Of a stretch of 64,000 nt of DNA, positions 22,701 to 35,100 are shown piece by piece (within the stretch, counting starts at the first letter, position 1; every line of letters begins with the position of its first letter). The stretch spans positions 3,611,001 through 3,675,000 of the forward strand of contig NC_065573.1 of the NCBI RefSeq assembly GCF_937616625.2, written 5' to 3'. The notes beneath the pieces are model-generated. The model saw only the letters and a list, made by a program, of their open reading frames with translations, was not told the DNA's origin and ran no database searches. The stretch is from Mercurialis annua (Eukaryota > Streptophyta > Magnoliopsida > Malpighiales > Euphorbiaceae). A program made the position numbers and the translations under genes.

Positions 22701-25700
22701 CGCTAATACGGCGAAACGTTTGGATTTGTTTCGTAACGTTGGAAACGTTTGTCTTAAATTACTAAAAAGGGGAAATGTTTGGATTTGTTATGCAACGTTT
22801 GGAAACGTTCGGCTTAAATTGCTAAAAAGGTGAAACATTTGGTTTTGTTTCGTAACGTTTGTAAACGTTTGGCTTAAATCGCTAAAAAGGGGAAACGTTT
22901 GGATTTTGTTTCGTAACGTTTGTAAACGTTTGGCTTAAATTGCTAAAAATATGAAACGCTAGGATTTTTTTTGTAACGTTTGTAATGGTTTGGCTTAAAT
23001 TGCTAAAGTTGGGAAACATTTGGATTTGTTTCATAACCTTTGTAAACGTTTGGCTTATATCGCTAAAAAGGTGAAACGTTTGGATTTGTTTCGTAACGTT
23101 TGTATATGTTTGGCTTAAATCGCTAAAAAGGTGAAACGTTTGAATTTATTTCGTAACGTTTATAAACGTTTGACTTCAATTTCTAAAAAGGGAAAACGTT
23201 TGGATTTGTTTCGTAACGAATGTAAACGTTTGGCATAAATCGCTCAAAAGGTGAAATGTTTGGATTTATTTCGTATTATTTGTAACCGTCCGACTTATAT
23301 CGCTGAAAAGGTGAAATGTTTTGATTTATTTCGTACGTTTGTATACGTTCGGCTCAAATTGCTAAAAAGATGAAACACTTGGATTTGTTTCGTAACTTTT
23401 GTAAACGTTTGGCTTAAATTGCTAAAAAGGTGAAACGCTTGGTTTTGTTTTGTAACATTTGTAAAGGTTTGACTTAAATCACTAAAAATGTGAACCTTTT
23501 GGATTGGTTTCGTAACGTTTTAAACTTTTGGTTTTGTTTCGTAACGTTTGTAAACGTTTGGCTTAAATCGCTAAAAAGGTGAAACGTTTGAATTTGTTTT
23601 GTAACGTTTGTAAACATTTGGCTTAAATTGCTAAAAAGGTGGAACATTTGGATTTGTTTCATAACCTTTGTAAACGTTTGACTTAAGTCGCTAAAAAGGG
23701 GAAACGTTTGTATTTTTTCCGTAACGTTTGTAAACGTCTTGCTTAAATTGCTAAAAAGGTGAAACGGTTGGATTTGTTTCATGACATTTTAAATGTTTGG
23801 CTTAAAGTTCGAAAAAGTTAAAACATTGGATTTGTTTCATAACGTTTGTAAACGTTTGGCTTACATGGCTAAAAAGGTGAACGTTTGGATTCGTTTCGTA
23901 ACGTTTGTTAACGTTTGGCTTAAGTTGCTAAAAAGGTGAAACGCTTGGATTTGTTTCGTAAAGTTTGTAAACGTTTGGCTTAAATTGCTAGAAAGTTGAA
24001 ATGCTTGGATTTGTTTCGTTACGTTTGTAAACGTTTGGCTTAAATTTCTAAAAAGGTGAAACACTTGGTTTTTGTTTCGTAACGTTTGTAAATATTTGGA
24101 TTAAATTGCTAAAATTGTGAAACGTTTGGATGTGTTTTGCAGCGTTTGTAAATGTTTGGCTTCATTCGCTAAAACGGTGAAACGTTTAGATTTGTTTCAT
24201 AACGTTAATAAACCTTTGTCATACATCGCTAATACGGCGAAACGTTTGGATTTGTTTCGTAACGTTGGAAACGTTTGGCTTAAATTACTAAAAAGGGGAA
24301 ATGTTTGGATTTGTTATGCAACGTTTGGAAACGTTCGGCTTAAATTGCTAAAAAGGTGAAACATTTGGTTTTGTTTCGTAACGTTTGTAAACGTTTGGCT
24401 TAAATCGCTAAAAAGGGGAAACGTTTGGATTTTGTTTCGTAACGTTTGTAAACGTTTGGCTTAAATTGCTAAAAATATGAAACGCTAGGATTTGTTTTGT
24501 AACGTTTGTAATGGTTTGGCTTAAATTGCTAAAGTTGGGAAACATTTGGATTTGTTTCATAACCTTTGTAAACGTTTGGCTTATATCGCTAAAAAGGTAA
24601 AACGTTTGGATTTGTTTCGTAACGTTTGTATATGTTTGGCTTAAATCGCTAAAAAGGTGAAACGTTTGAATTTATTTCGTAACGTTTATAAACGTTTGAC
24701 TTCAATTTCTTAAAAGGGAAAACGTTTGGATTTGTTTCGTAACGAATGTAAACGTTTGGCATAAATCGCTCAAAAGGTGAAATGTTTGGATTTATTTCGT
24801 ATTATTTGTAACCGTCCGACTTATATCGCTGAAAAGGTGAAATGTTTTGATTTATTTCGTACGTTTGTATACGTTCGGCTCAAATTGCTAAAAAGATGAA
24901 ACACTTGGATTTGTTTCGTAACTTTTGTAAACGTTTGGCTTAAATTGCTAAAAAGGTGAAACGCTTGGTTTTGTTTTGTAACATTTGTAAAGGTTTGACT
25001 TAAATCACTAAAAATGTGAACCTTTTGGATTGGTTTCGTAACGTTTTAAACGTTTGGTTTTGTTTCGTAACGTTTGTAAACGTTTGGCTTAAATCGCTAA
25101 AAAGGTGAAACGTTTGAATTTGTTTTGTAACGTTTGTAAACATTTGGCTTAAATTGCTAAAAAGGTGAAACATTTGGATTTGTTTCATAACCTTTGTAAA
25201 CGTTTGACTTAAGTCGCTAAAAAGGGGAAACGTTTGTATTTTTTCCGTAACGTTTGTAAACGTCTTGCTTAAATTGCTAAAAAGGTGAAACGGATGGATT
25301 TGTTTCATGACATTTTAAATGTTTGGCTTAAAGTTCGAAAAAGTTAAAACATTGGATTTGTTTCATAACGTTTGTAAACGTTTGGCTTACATGGCTAAAA
25401 AGGTGAACGTTTGGATTTGTTTCGTAACGTTTGTTAACGTTTGGCTTAAGTTGCTAAAAAGGTGAAACGCTTGGATTTGTTTCGTACAGTTTGTAAACGT
25501 TTGGCTTAAATTGCTGAAAAGTTGAAATGCTTGGATTTGTTTCGTTACGTTTGTAAACGTTTGGCTTAAATTGCTAAAAAGGTGAAACACTTGATTTTTG
25601 TTTCGTAACGTTTGTAAATGTTTGGATTAAATTGCTAAAATTGTGAAACGTTTGGATGTGTTTTGCAGCGTTTGTAAACGTTTGGCTTCATTCGCTAAAA

Positions 25701-28700
25701 CGGTGAAACGTTTAGATTTGTTTCATAACGTTAATAAACCTTTGTCATACATCGCTAATACGGCGAAACGTTTGGATTTGTTTCGTAACGTTTGAAACGT
25801 TTGGCTTAAATTACTAAAAAGGGGAAATGTTTGGACTTGTTATGCAACGTTTGGAAACGTTCGGCTTAAATTGCTAAAAAAGTGAAACATTTGGTTTTGT
25901 TTCGTAACGTTTGTAAACGTTTGGCTTAAATCGCTAAAAAGGGGAAACGTTTGGATTTTGTTTCGTAACGTTTGTAAACGTTTGGCTTAAATTGCTAAAA
26001 ATATGAAACGCTAGGATTTGTTTTGTAACGTTTGTAATGGTTTGGCTTAAATTGCTAAAGTTGGGAAACATTTGGATTTGTCTCATAACCTTTGTAAACG
26101 TTTGGCTTATATCGCTAAAAAGGTGAAACGTTTGGATTTGTTTCGTAACGTTTGTATATGTTTGGCTTAAATCGCTAAAAAGGTGAAACGTTTGAATTTC
26201 TTTCGTAACGTTTATAAATGTTTGACTTCAATTTCTAAAAAGGGAAAACGTTTGGATTTGTTTCGTAACGAATGTAAACGTTTGGCATAAATCGCTCAAA
26301 AGGTGAAATGTTTGGATTTATTTCGTATTATTTGTAACCGTCCGACTTATATCGCTGAAAAGGTGAAATGTTTTGATTTATTTCGTACGTTTGTATACGT
26401 TCGGCTCAAATTGCTAAAAAGATGAAACACTTGGATTTGTTTCGTAACTTTTGTAAACGTTTGGCTTAAATTGCTAAAAAGGTGAAACGCTTGGTTTTGT
26501 TTTGTAACATTTGTAAAGGTTTGACTTAAATCACTAAAAATGTGAACCTTTTGGATTGGTTTCGTAACGTTTTAAACGTTTGGTTTTGTTTTGTAACGTT
26601 TGTAAACGTTTGGCTTAAATCGCTAAAAAGGTGAAACGTTTGAATTTGTTTTGTAACGTTTGTAAACATTTGGCTTAAATTGCTAAAAAGGTGGAACATT
26701 TGGATTTGTTTCATAACCTTTGTAAACGTTTGACTTAAGTCGCTAAAAAGGGGAAACGTTTGTATTTTTTCCGTAACGTTTGTAAACGTCTTGCTTAAAT
26801 TGCTAAAAAGGTGAAACGGTTGGATTTGTTTCATGACATTTTAAATGTTTGGCTTAAATTTTGAAAAAGTTAAAACATTGGATTTGTTTCATAACGTTTG
26901 TAAACGTTTGGCTTACATGGCTAAAAAGGTGAACGTTTGGATTTGTTTCGTAACGTTTGTTAACGTTTGGCTTAAGTTGCTAAAAAGGTGAAACGCTTGG
27001 ATTTGTTTCGTAAAGTTTGTAAACATTTGGCTTAAATTGCTAGAAAGTTGAAATGCTTGGATTTGTTTCGTTACGTTTGTAAACGTTTGGCTTAAATTGC
27101 TAAAAAGGTAAAACACTTGGTTTTTGTTTCGTAACGTTTGTAAATGTTTGGATTAAATTGCTAAAATTGTGAAACGTTTGGATGTGTTTTGCAGCGTTTG
27201 TAAACGTTTGGCTTCATTCGCTAAAACGGTGAAACGTTTAGATTTGTTTCATAACGTTAATAAACCTTTGTCATACATCGCTAATACGGCGAAACGTTTG
27301 GATTTGTTTCGTAACGTTGGAAACGTTTGGCTTAAATTACTAAAAAGGGGAAATGTTTGGATTTGTTATGCAACGTTTGGAAACGTTCGGCTTAAATTGC
27401 TAAAAAGGTGAAACATTTGGTTTTGTTTCGTAACGTTTGTAAACGTTTGGCTTAAATCGCTAAAAAGGGGAAACGTTTGGATTTTGTTTCGTAACGTTTG
27501 TAAACGTTTGGCTTAAATTGCTAAAAATATGAAACGCTAGGATTTGTTTTGTAACGTTTGTAATGTTTTGGCTTAAATTGCTAAAGTTGGGAAACATTTG
27601 GATTTGTTTCATAACCTTTGTAAACGTTTGGCTTATATCGCTAAAAAGGTGAAACGTTTGGATTTGTTTCGTAACGTTTGTATATGTTTGGCTTAAATTG
27701 CTAAAAAGGTGAAACGTTTGAATTTATTTCGTAACGTTTATAAACGTTTGACTTCAATTTCTAAAAAGGGAAAACGTTTGGATTTGTTTCGTAACGAATG
27801 TAAACGTTTGGCATAAATCGCTCAAAAGGTGAAATGTTTGGATTTATTTCGTATTGTTTGTAACCGTCCGACTTATATCGCTGAAAAGGTGAAATGTTTT
27901 GATTTATTTCGTACGTTTGTATACGTTCGGCTCAAATTGCTAAAAAGATGAAACACTTGGATTTGTTTCGTAACTTTTGTAAACGTTTGGCTTAAATTGC
28001 TAAAAAGGTGAAACGCTTGGTTTTGTTTTGTAACATTTGTAAAGGTTTGACTTAAATCACTAAAAATGTGAACCTTTTGGATTGGTTTCGTAACGTTTTA
28101 AACGTTTGGTTTTGTTTCGTAACGTTTGTAAACGTTTGGCTTAAATCGCTAAAAAGGTGAAACGTTTGAATTTGTTTTGTAACGTTTGTAAACATTTGGC
28201 TTAAATTGCTAAAAAGGTGAAACATTTGGATTTGTTTCATAACCTCTGTAAAAGTTTGACTTAAGTCGCTAAAAAGGGGAAACGTTTGTATTTTTTCTGT
28301 AACGTTTGTAAACGTCTTGCTTAAATTGCTAAAAAGGTGAAACGGTTGGATTTGTTTCATGACATTTTAATTGTTTGGCTTAAAGTTCGAAAAAGTTAAA
28401 ACATTGGATTTGTTTCATAACGTTTGTAAACGTTTGGCTTACATGGCTAAAAAGGTGAACGTTTGGATTTGTTTCGTAACGTTTGTTAACGTTTGGCTTA
28501 AGTTGCTAAAAAGGTGAAATGCTTGGATTTGTTTCGTAAAGTTTGTAAACGTTTGGCTTAAATTGCTAGAAAGTTGAAATGCTTGGATTTGTTTTGTTAC
28601 GTTTGTAAACGTTTGGCTTAAATTGCTAAAAAGGTGAAACACATGGTTTTTGTTTCGTAACGTTTGTAAATGTTTGGATTAAATTGCTAAAATTGTGAAA

Positions 28701-29047
28701 CGTTTGGATGTGTTTTGCAGCGTTTGTAAACGTTTGGCTTCATTCGCTAAAACGGTGAAACGTTTAGATTTGTTTCATAACGTTAATAAACCTTTGTCAT
28801 ACATCGCTAATACGGCGAAACGTTTGGATTTGTTTCGTAACGTTTGAAACGTTTGGCTTAAATTACTAAAAAGGGGAAATGTTTGGATTTGTTATGCAAC
28901 GTTTGGAAACGTTCGGCTTAAATTGCTAAAAAGGTGAAACATTTGGTTTTGTTTCGTAACGTTTGTAAACGTTTGGCTTAAATCGCTAAAAAGGGGAAAC
29001 GTTTGGATTTTGTTTCGTAACGTTTGTAAACGTTTGGCTTAAATTGC

Positions 29048-30584
29048 TAAAAATATGAAACGCTAGGATTTGTTTTGTAACGTTTGTAATGTTTTGGCTT
29101 AAATTGCTAAAGTTGGGAAACATTTGGATTTGTTTCATAACCTTTGTAAACGTTTGGCTTATATCGCTAAAAAGGTGAAACGTTTGGATTTGTTTCGTAA
29201 CGTTTGTATATGTTTGGCTTAAATTGCTAAAAAGGTGAAACGTTTGAATTTATTTCGTAACGTTTATAAACGTTTGACTTCAATTTCTAAAAAGGGAAAA
29301 CGTTTGGATTTGTTTCGTAACGAATGCAAACGTTTGGCATAAATCGCTCAAAAGGTGAAATGTTTGGATTTATTTCGTATTATTTGTAACCATCCGACTT
29401 ATATCGCTGAAAAGGTGAAATGTTTTGATTTATTTCGTACGTTTGTATACGTTCGGCTCAAATTTTATACGTTCGGCTCAAATTGCTAAAAAGATGAAAC
29501 ACTTGGATTTGTTTCGTAACTTTTGTAAACGTTTGGCTTAAATTGCTAAAAAGGTGAAACTCTTGGTTTTGTTTTGTAACATTTGTAAAGGTTTGACTTA
29601 AATCACTAAAAATGTGAACCTTTTGGATTGGTTTCGTAACGTTTTAAACGTTTGGTTTTGTTTCGTAACGTTTGGCTTAAATCGCTAAAAAGGTGAAACG
29701 TTTGAATTTGTTTTGTAACGTTTGTAAACATTTGGCTTAAATTGCTAAAAAGATGAAACATTTAGATTTGTTTCATAACCTTTGTAAACGTTTGACTTAA
29801 GTCGCTAAAAAGGGGAAACGTTTGTATTTTTTTCCGTAACGTTTGTAAACGTCTTGCTTAAATTGCTAAAAAGGTGAAACGGTTGGATTTGTTTCATGAC
29901 ATTTTAAATGTTTGGCTTAAAGTTCGAAAAAGTTAAAACATTGGATTTGTTTCATAACGTTTGTAAACCTTTGGCTTACATGGCTAAAAAGGTGAACGTT
30001 TGGATTTGTTTCGTAACGTTTGTTAACGTTTGGCTTAAGTTGCTAAAAAGGTGAAACGATTGGATTTGTTTCGTAAAGTTTGTAAACGTTTGGCTTAAAT
30101 TGCTGAAAAGTTGAAATGCTTGGATTTGTTTCGTTACGTTTGTAAACGTTTGGCTTAAATTGCTAAAAAGGTGAAACACTTGGTTTTTGTTTCGTAACGT
30201 TTGTAAATGTTTGGATTAAATTGCTAAAATTGTGAAACGTTTGGATGTGTTTTGCAGCGTTTGTAAACGTTTGGCTTCATTCGCTAAAACGGTGAAACGT
30301 TTAGATTTGTTTAATAACGTTAATAAACATTTGTCATACATCGCTAATACGGCGAAACGTTTGGATTTGTTTCGTAACGTTTGAAACGTTTGGCTTAAAT
30401 TACTAAAAAGGGGAAATGTTTGGATTTGTTATGCAACGTTTGGAAACGTTCGGTTTAAATTGCTAAAAAGGTGAAACATTTGGTTTTGTTTCGTAACGTT
30501 TGTAAACGTTTGGCTTAAATCGCTAAAAAGGGGAAACGTTTGGATTTTGTTTCGTAACGTTTGTAAACGTTTGGCTTAAATTGC
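29048..30584. repeat. Variant HOR unit of 1537 bp
   Basis: This unit carries a 20-bp insertion in monomer 7 (TATACGTTCGGCTCAAAT duplicated at about 29446-29483), a 10-bp loss in monomer 10 (about 29660-29672) and one extra T near 29828. The net change is +11. Confidence 0.85.
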
Positions 30585-32130
30585 TAAAAATATGAAACGC
30601 TAGGATTTGTTTTGTAACGTTTGTAATGGTGTGGCTTAAATTGCTAAAGTTGGGAAACATTTGGATTTGTTTCATAACCTTTGTAAACGTTTGGCTTATA
30701 TCGCTAAAAAGGTGAAACGTTTGGATTTGTTTCGTAACGTTTGTATATGTTTGACTTAAATCGCTAAAAAGGTGAAATGTTTGAATTTATTTCGTAACGT
30801 TTATAAACGTTTGACTTCAATTTCTAAAAAGGGAAAACGTTTGGATTTGTTTCGTAACGAATGTAAACGTTTGGCATAAATCGCTCAAAAGGTGAAATGT
30901 TTGGATTTATTTCGTATTATTTGTAACCGTCCGACTTATATCGCTGAAAAGGTGAAATGTTTTGATTTATTTCGTACGTTTGTATACGTTCGGCTCAAAT
31001 TTTATACGTTCGGCTCAAATTGCTAAAAAGATGAAACACTTGGATTTGTTTCGTAACTTTTGTAAACGTTTGGCTTAAATTGCTAAAAAGGTGAAACGCT
31101 TGGTTTTGTTTTGTAACATTTGTAAAGGTTTGACTTAAATCACTAAAAATGTGAACCTTTTGGATTGGTTTCGTAACGTTTTAAACGTTTGGTTTTGTTT
31201 CGTAACGTTTGTAAACGTTTGGCTTAAATCGCTAAAAAGGTGAAACGTTTGAATTTGTTTTGTAACGTTTGTAAACATTTGGCTTAAATTGCTAAAAAGG
31301 TGAAACATTTGGATTTGTTTCATAACCTTTGTAAACGTTTGACTTAAGTCGCTAAAAAGGGGAAACGTTTGTATTTTTTCCGTAACGTTTGTAAACGTCT
31401 TGCTTAAATTGCTAAAAAGGTGAAACGGATGGATTTGTTTCATGACATTTTAAATGTTTGGCTTAAAGTTCGAAAAAGTTAAAACATTGGATTTGTTTCA
31501 TAACGTTTGTAAACGTTTGGCTTACATGGCTAAAAAGGTGAACGTTTGGATTTGTTTCGTAACGTTTGTTAACGTTTGGCTTAAGTTGCTAAAAAGGTGA
31601 AACGCTTGGATTTGTTTCGTACAGTTTGTAAACGTTTGGCTTAAATTGCTGAAAAGTTGAAATGCTTGGATTTGTTTCGTTACGTTTGTAAACGTTTGGC
31701 TTAAATTGCTAAAAAGGTGAAACACTTGATTTTTGTTTCGTAACGTTTGTAAATGTTTGGATTAAATTGCTAAAATTGTGAAACGTTTGGATGTGTTTTG
31801 CAGCGTTTGTAAACGTTTGGCTTCATTCGCTAAAACGGTGAAACGTTTAGATTTGTTTCATAACGTTAATAAACCTTTGTCATACATCGCTAATACGGCG
31901 AAACGTTTGGATTTGTTTCGTAACGTTTGAAACGTTTGGCTTAAATTACTAAAAAGGGGAAATGTTTGGACTTGTTATGCAACGTTTGGAAACGTTCGGC
32001 TTAAATTGCTAAAAAAGTGAAACATTTGGTTTTGTTTCGTAACGTTTGTAAACGTTTGGCTTAAATCGCTAAAAAGGGGAAACGTTTGGATTTTGTTTCG
32101 TAACGTTTGTAAACGTTTGGCTTAAATTGC
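30585..32130. repeat. Variant HOR unit of 1546 bp
   Basis: This unit carries the same 20-bp duplication in monomer 7 as the preceding unit (about 30985-31022) but not its 10-bp loss. The shared insertion shows that these two neighbouring units descend from one another. Confidence 0.85.
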
Positions 32131-35100
32131 TAAAAATATGAAACGCTAGGATTTGTTTTGTAACGTTTGTAATGGTTTGGCTTAAATTGCTAAAGTTGGG
32201 AAACATTTGGATTTGTCTCATAACCTTTGTAAACGTTTGGCTTATATCGCTAAAAAGGTGAAACGTTTGGATTTGTTTCGTAACGTTTGTATATGTTTGG
32301 CTTAAATCGCTAAAAAGGTGAAACGTTTGAATTTCTTTCGTAACGTTTATAAATGTTTGACTTCAATTTCTAAAAAGGGAAAACGTTTGGATTTGTTTCG
32401 TAACGAATGTAAACGTTTGGCATAAATCGCTCAAAAGGTGAAATGTTTGGATTTATTTCGTATTATTTGTAACCGTCCGACTTATATCGCTGAAAAGGTG
32501 AAATGTTTTGATTTATTTCGTACGTTTGTATACGTTCGGCTCAAATTGCTAAAAAGATGAAACACTTGGATTTGTTTCGTAACTTTTGTAAACGTTTGGC
32601 TTAAATTGCTAAAAAGGTGAAACGCTTGGTTTTGTTTTGTAACATTTGTAAAGGTTTGACTTAAATCACTAAAAATGTGAACCTTTTGGATTGGTTTCGT
32701 AACGTTTTAAACGTTTGGTTTTGTTTTGTAACGTTTGTAAACGTTTGGCTTAAATCGCTAAAAAGGTGAAACGTTTGAATTTGTTTTGTAACGTTTGTAA
32801 ACATTTGGCTTAAATTGCTAAAAAGGTGGAACATTTGGATTTGTTTCATAACCTTTGTAAACGTTTGACTTAAGTCGCTAAAAAGGGGAAACGTTTGTAT
32901 TTTTTCCGTAACGTTTGTAAACGTCTTGCTTAAATTGCTAAAAAGGTGAAACGGTTGGATTTGTTTCATGACATTTTAAATGTTTGGCTTAAATTTTGAA
33001 AAAGTTAAAACATTGGATTTGTTTCATAACGTTTGTAAACGTTTGGCTTACATGGCTAAAAAGGTGAACGTTTGGATTTGTTTCGTAACGTTTGTTAACG
33101 TTTGGCTTAAGTTGCTAAAAAGGTGAAACGCTTGGATTTGTTTCGTAAAGTTTGTAAACATTTGGCTTAAATTGCTAGAAAGTTGAAATGCTTGGATTTG
33201 TTTCGTTACGTTTGTAAACGTTTGGCTTAAATTGCTAAAAAGGTAAAACACTTGGTTTTTGTTTCGTAACGTTTGTAAATGTTTGGATTAAATTGCTAAA
33301 ATTGTGAAACGTTTGGATGTGTTTTGCAGCGTTTGTAAACGTTTGGCTTCATTCGCTAAAACGGTGAAACGTTTAGATTTGTTTCATAACGTTAATAAAC
33401 CTTTGTCATACATCGCTAATACGGCGAAACGTTTGGATTTGTTTCGTAACGTTGGAAACGTTTGGCTTAAATTACTAAAAAGGGGAAATGTTTTGATTTG
33501 TTATGCAACGTTTGGAAACGTTCGGCTTAAATTGCTAAAAAGGTGAAACATTTGGTTTTGTTTCGTAACGTTTGTAAACGTTTGGCTTAAATCGCTAAAA
33601 AGGGGAAACGTTTGGATTTTGTTTCGTAACGTTTGTAAACGTTTGGCTTAAATTGCTAAAAATATGAAACGCTGGGATTTGTTTTGTAACGTTTGTAATG
33701 GATTGGATTAAATTGCTAAAGTTGGGAAACATTTGGATTTGTTTCATAACCTTTGTAAACGTTCGGCTTATATCGCTAAAAAGGTGAAACGTTTGGATTT
33801 GTTTCGTAACGTTTGTATATGTTTGGCTTAAATCGCTAAAAAGGTGAAACATTTGAATTTATTTCGTAACGTTTATAAACGTTTGACTTCAATTTCTAAA
33901 AAGGGAAAACGTTTGGATTTGTTTCGTAACGAATGTAAACGTTTGGCATAAATCGCTCAAAAGGTGAAATGTTTGGATTTATTTCGTATTGTTTGTAACC
34001 GTCCGACTTATATCGCTGAAAAGGTGAAATGTTTTGATTTATTTCGTACGTTTGTATACGTTCGGCTCAAATTGCTAAAAAGATGAAACACTTGGATTTG
34101 TTTCGTAACTTTTGTAAACGTTTGGCTTAAATTGCTAAAAAGGTGAAACGCTTGGTTTTGTTTTGTAACATTTGTAAAGGTTTGACTTAAATCACTAAAA
34201 ATGTGAACCTTTTGGATTGGTTTCGTAACGTTTTAAACGTTTGGTTTTGTTTCGTAACGTTTGTAAACGTTTGGCTTAAATCGCTAAAAAGGTGAAACGT
34301 TTGAATTTGTTTTGTAACGTTTGTAAACATTTGGCTTAAATTGCTAAAAAGGTGAAACATTTGGATTTCTTTCATAACCTTTGTAAACGTTTGACTTAAG
34401 TCGCTAAAAAGGGGAAATGTTTGTATTTTTTCCGTAACGTTTGTAAACGTCTCGCTTAAATTGTTAAAAAGGTGAAACGGTTGGATTTGTTTCATGACAT
34501 TTTAAATGTTTGGCTTAAAGTTCGAAAAAGTTAAAACATTGGATTTGTTTCATAACGTTTGTAAACGTTTGGCTTACATGGCTAAAAAGGTGAACGTTTG
34601 GATTTGTTTCGTAACGTTTGTTAACGTTTGGCTTAAGTTGCTAAAAAGGTGAAACGCTTGGATTTGTTTCGTAAAGTTTGTAAACGTTTGGCTTAAATTG
34701 CTAAAAAGTTGAAATGCTTGGATTTGTTTCGTTACGTTTGTAAACGTTTGGCTTAAATTGCTAAAAAGGTGAAACGCTTGGTTTTTGTTTCGTAACGTTT
34801 GTAAATGTTTGGATTAAATTGCTAAAATTGTGAAACGTCTGGATATGTTTTGCAGCGTTTGTAAACGTTTGGCTTCATTCGCTAAAACGGTGAAACGTTT
34901 AGATTTGTTTCATAACGTTAATAAACCTTTACCATACATCGCTAATACGGCGAAACGTTTGGATTTGTTTCGTAATGTTTGAAACGTTTGGCTTAAATTA
35001 CTAAAAAGGGGAAATGTTTGGATTTGTTATGCAACGTTTGGAAACGTTCGGCTTAAATTGCTAAAAAGGTGAAACATTTGGTTTTGTTTCGTAACGTTTG

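Noticed and set aside
19892..22943. Near-identical neighbouring units as an assembly duplication error
   Set aside because: Not excluded, but the units are embedded in a graded series of related units with several shared private variants, which exchange explains well; kept as a real feature pending long-read support.
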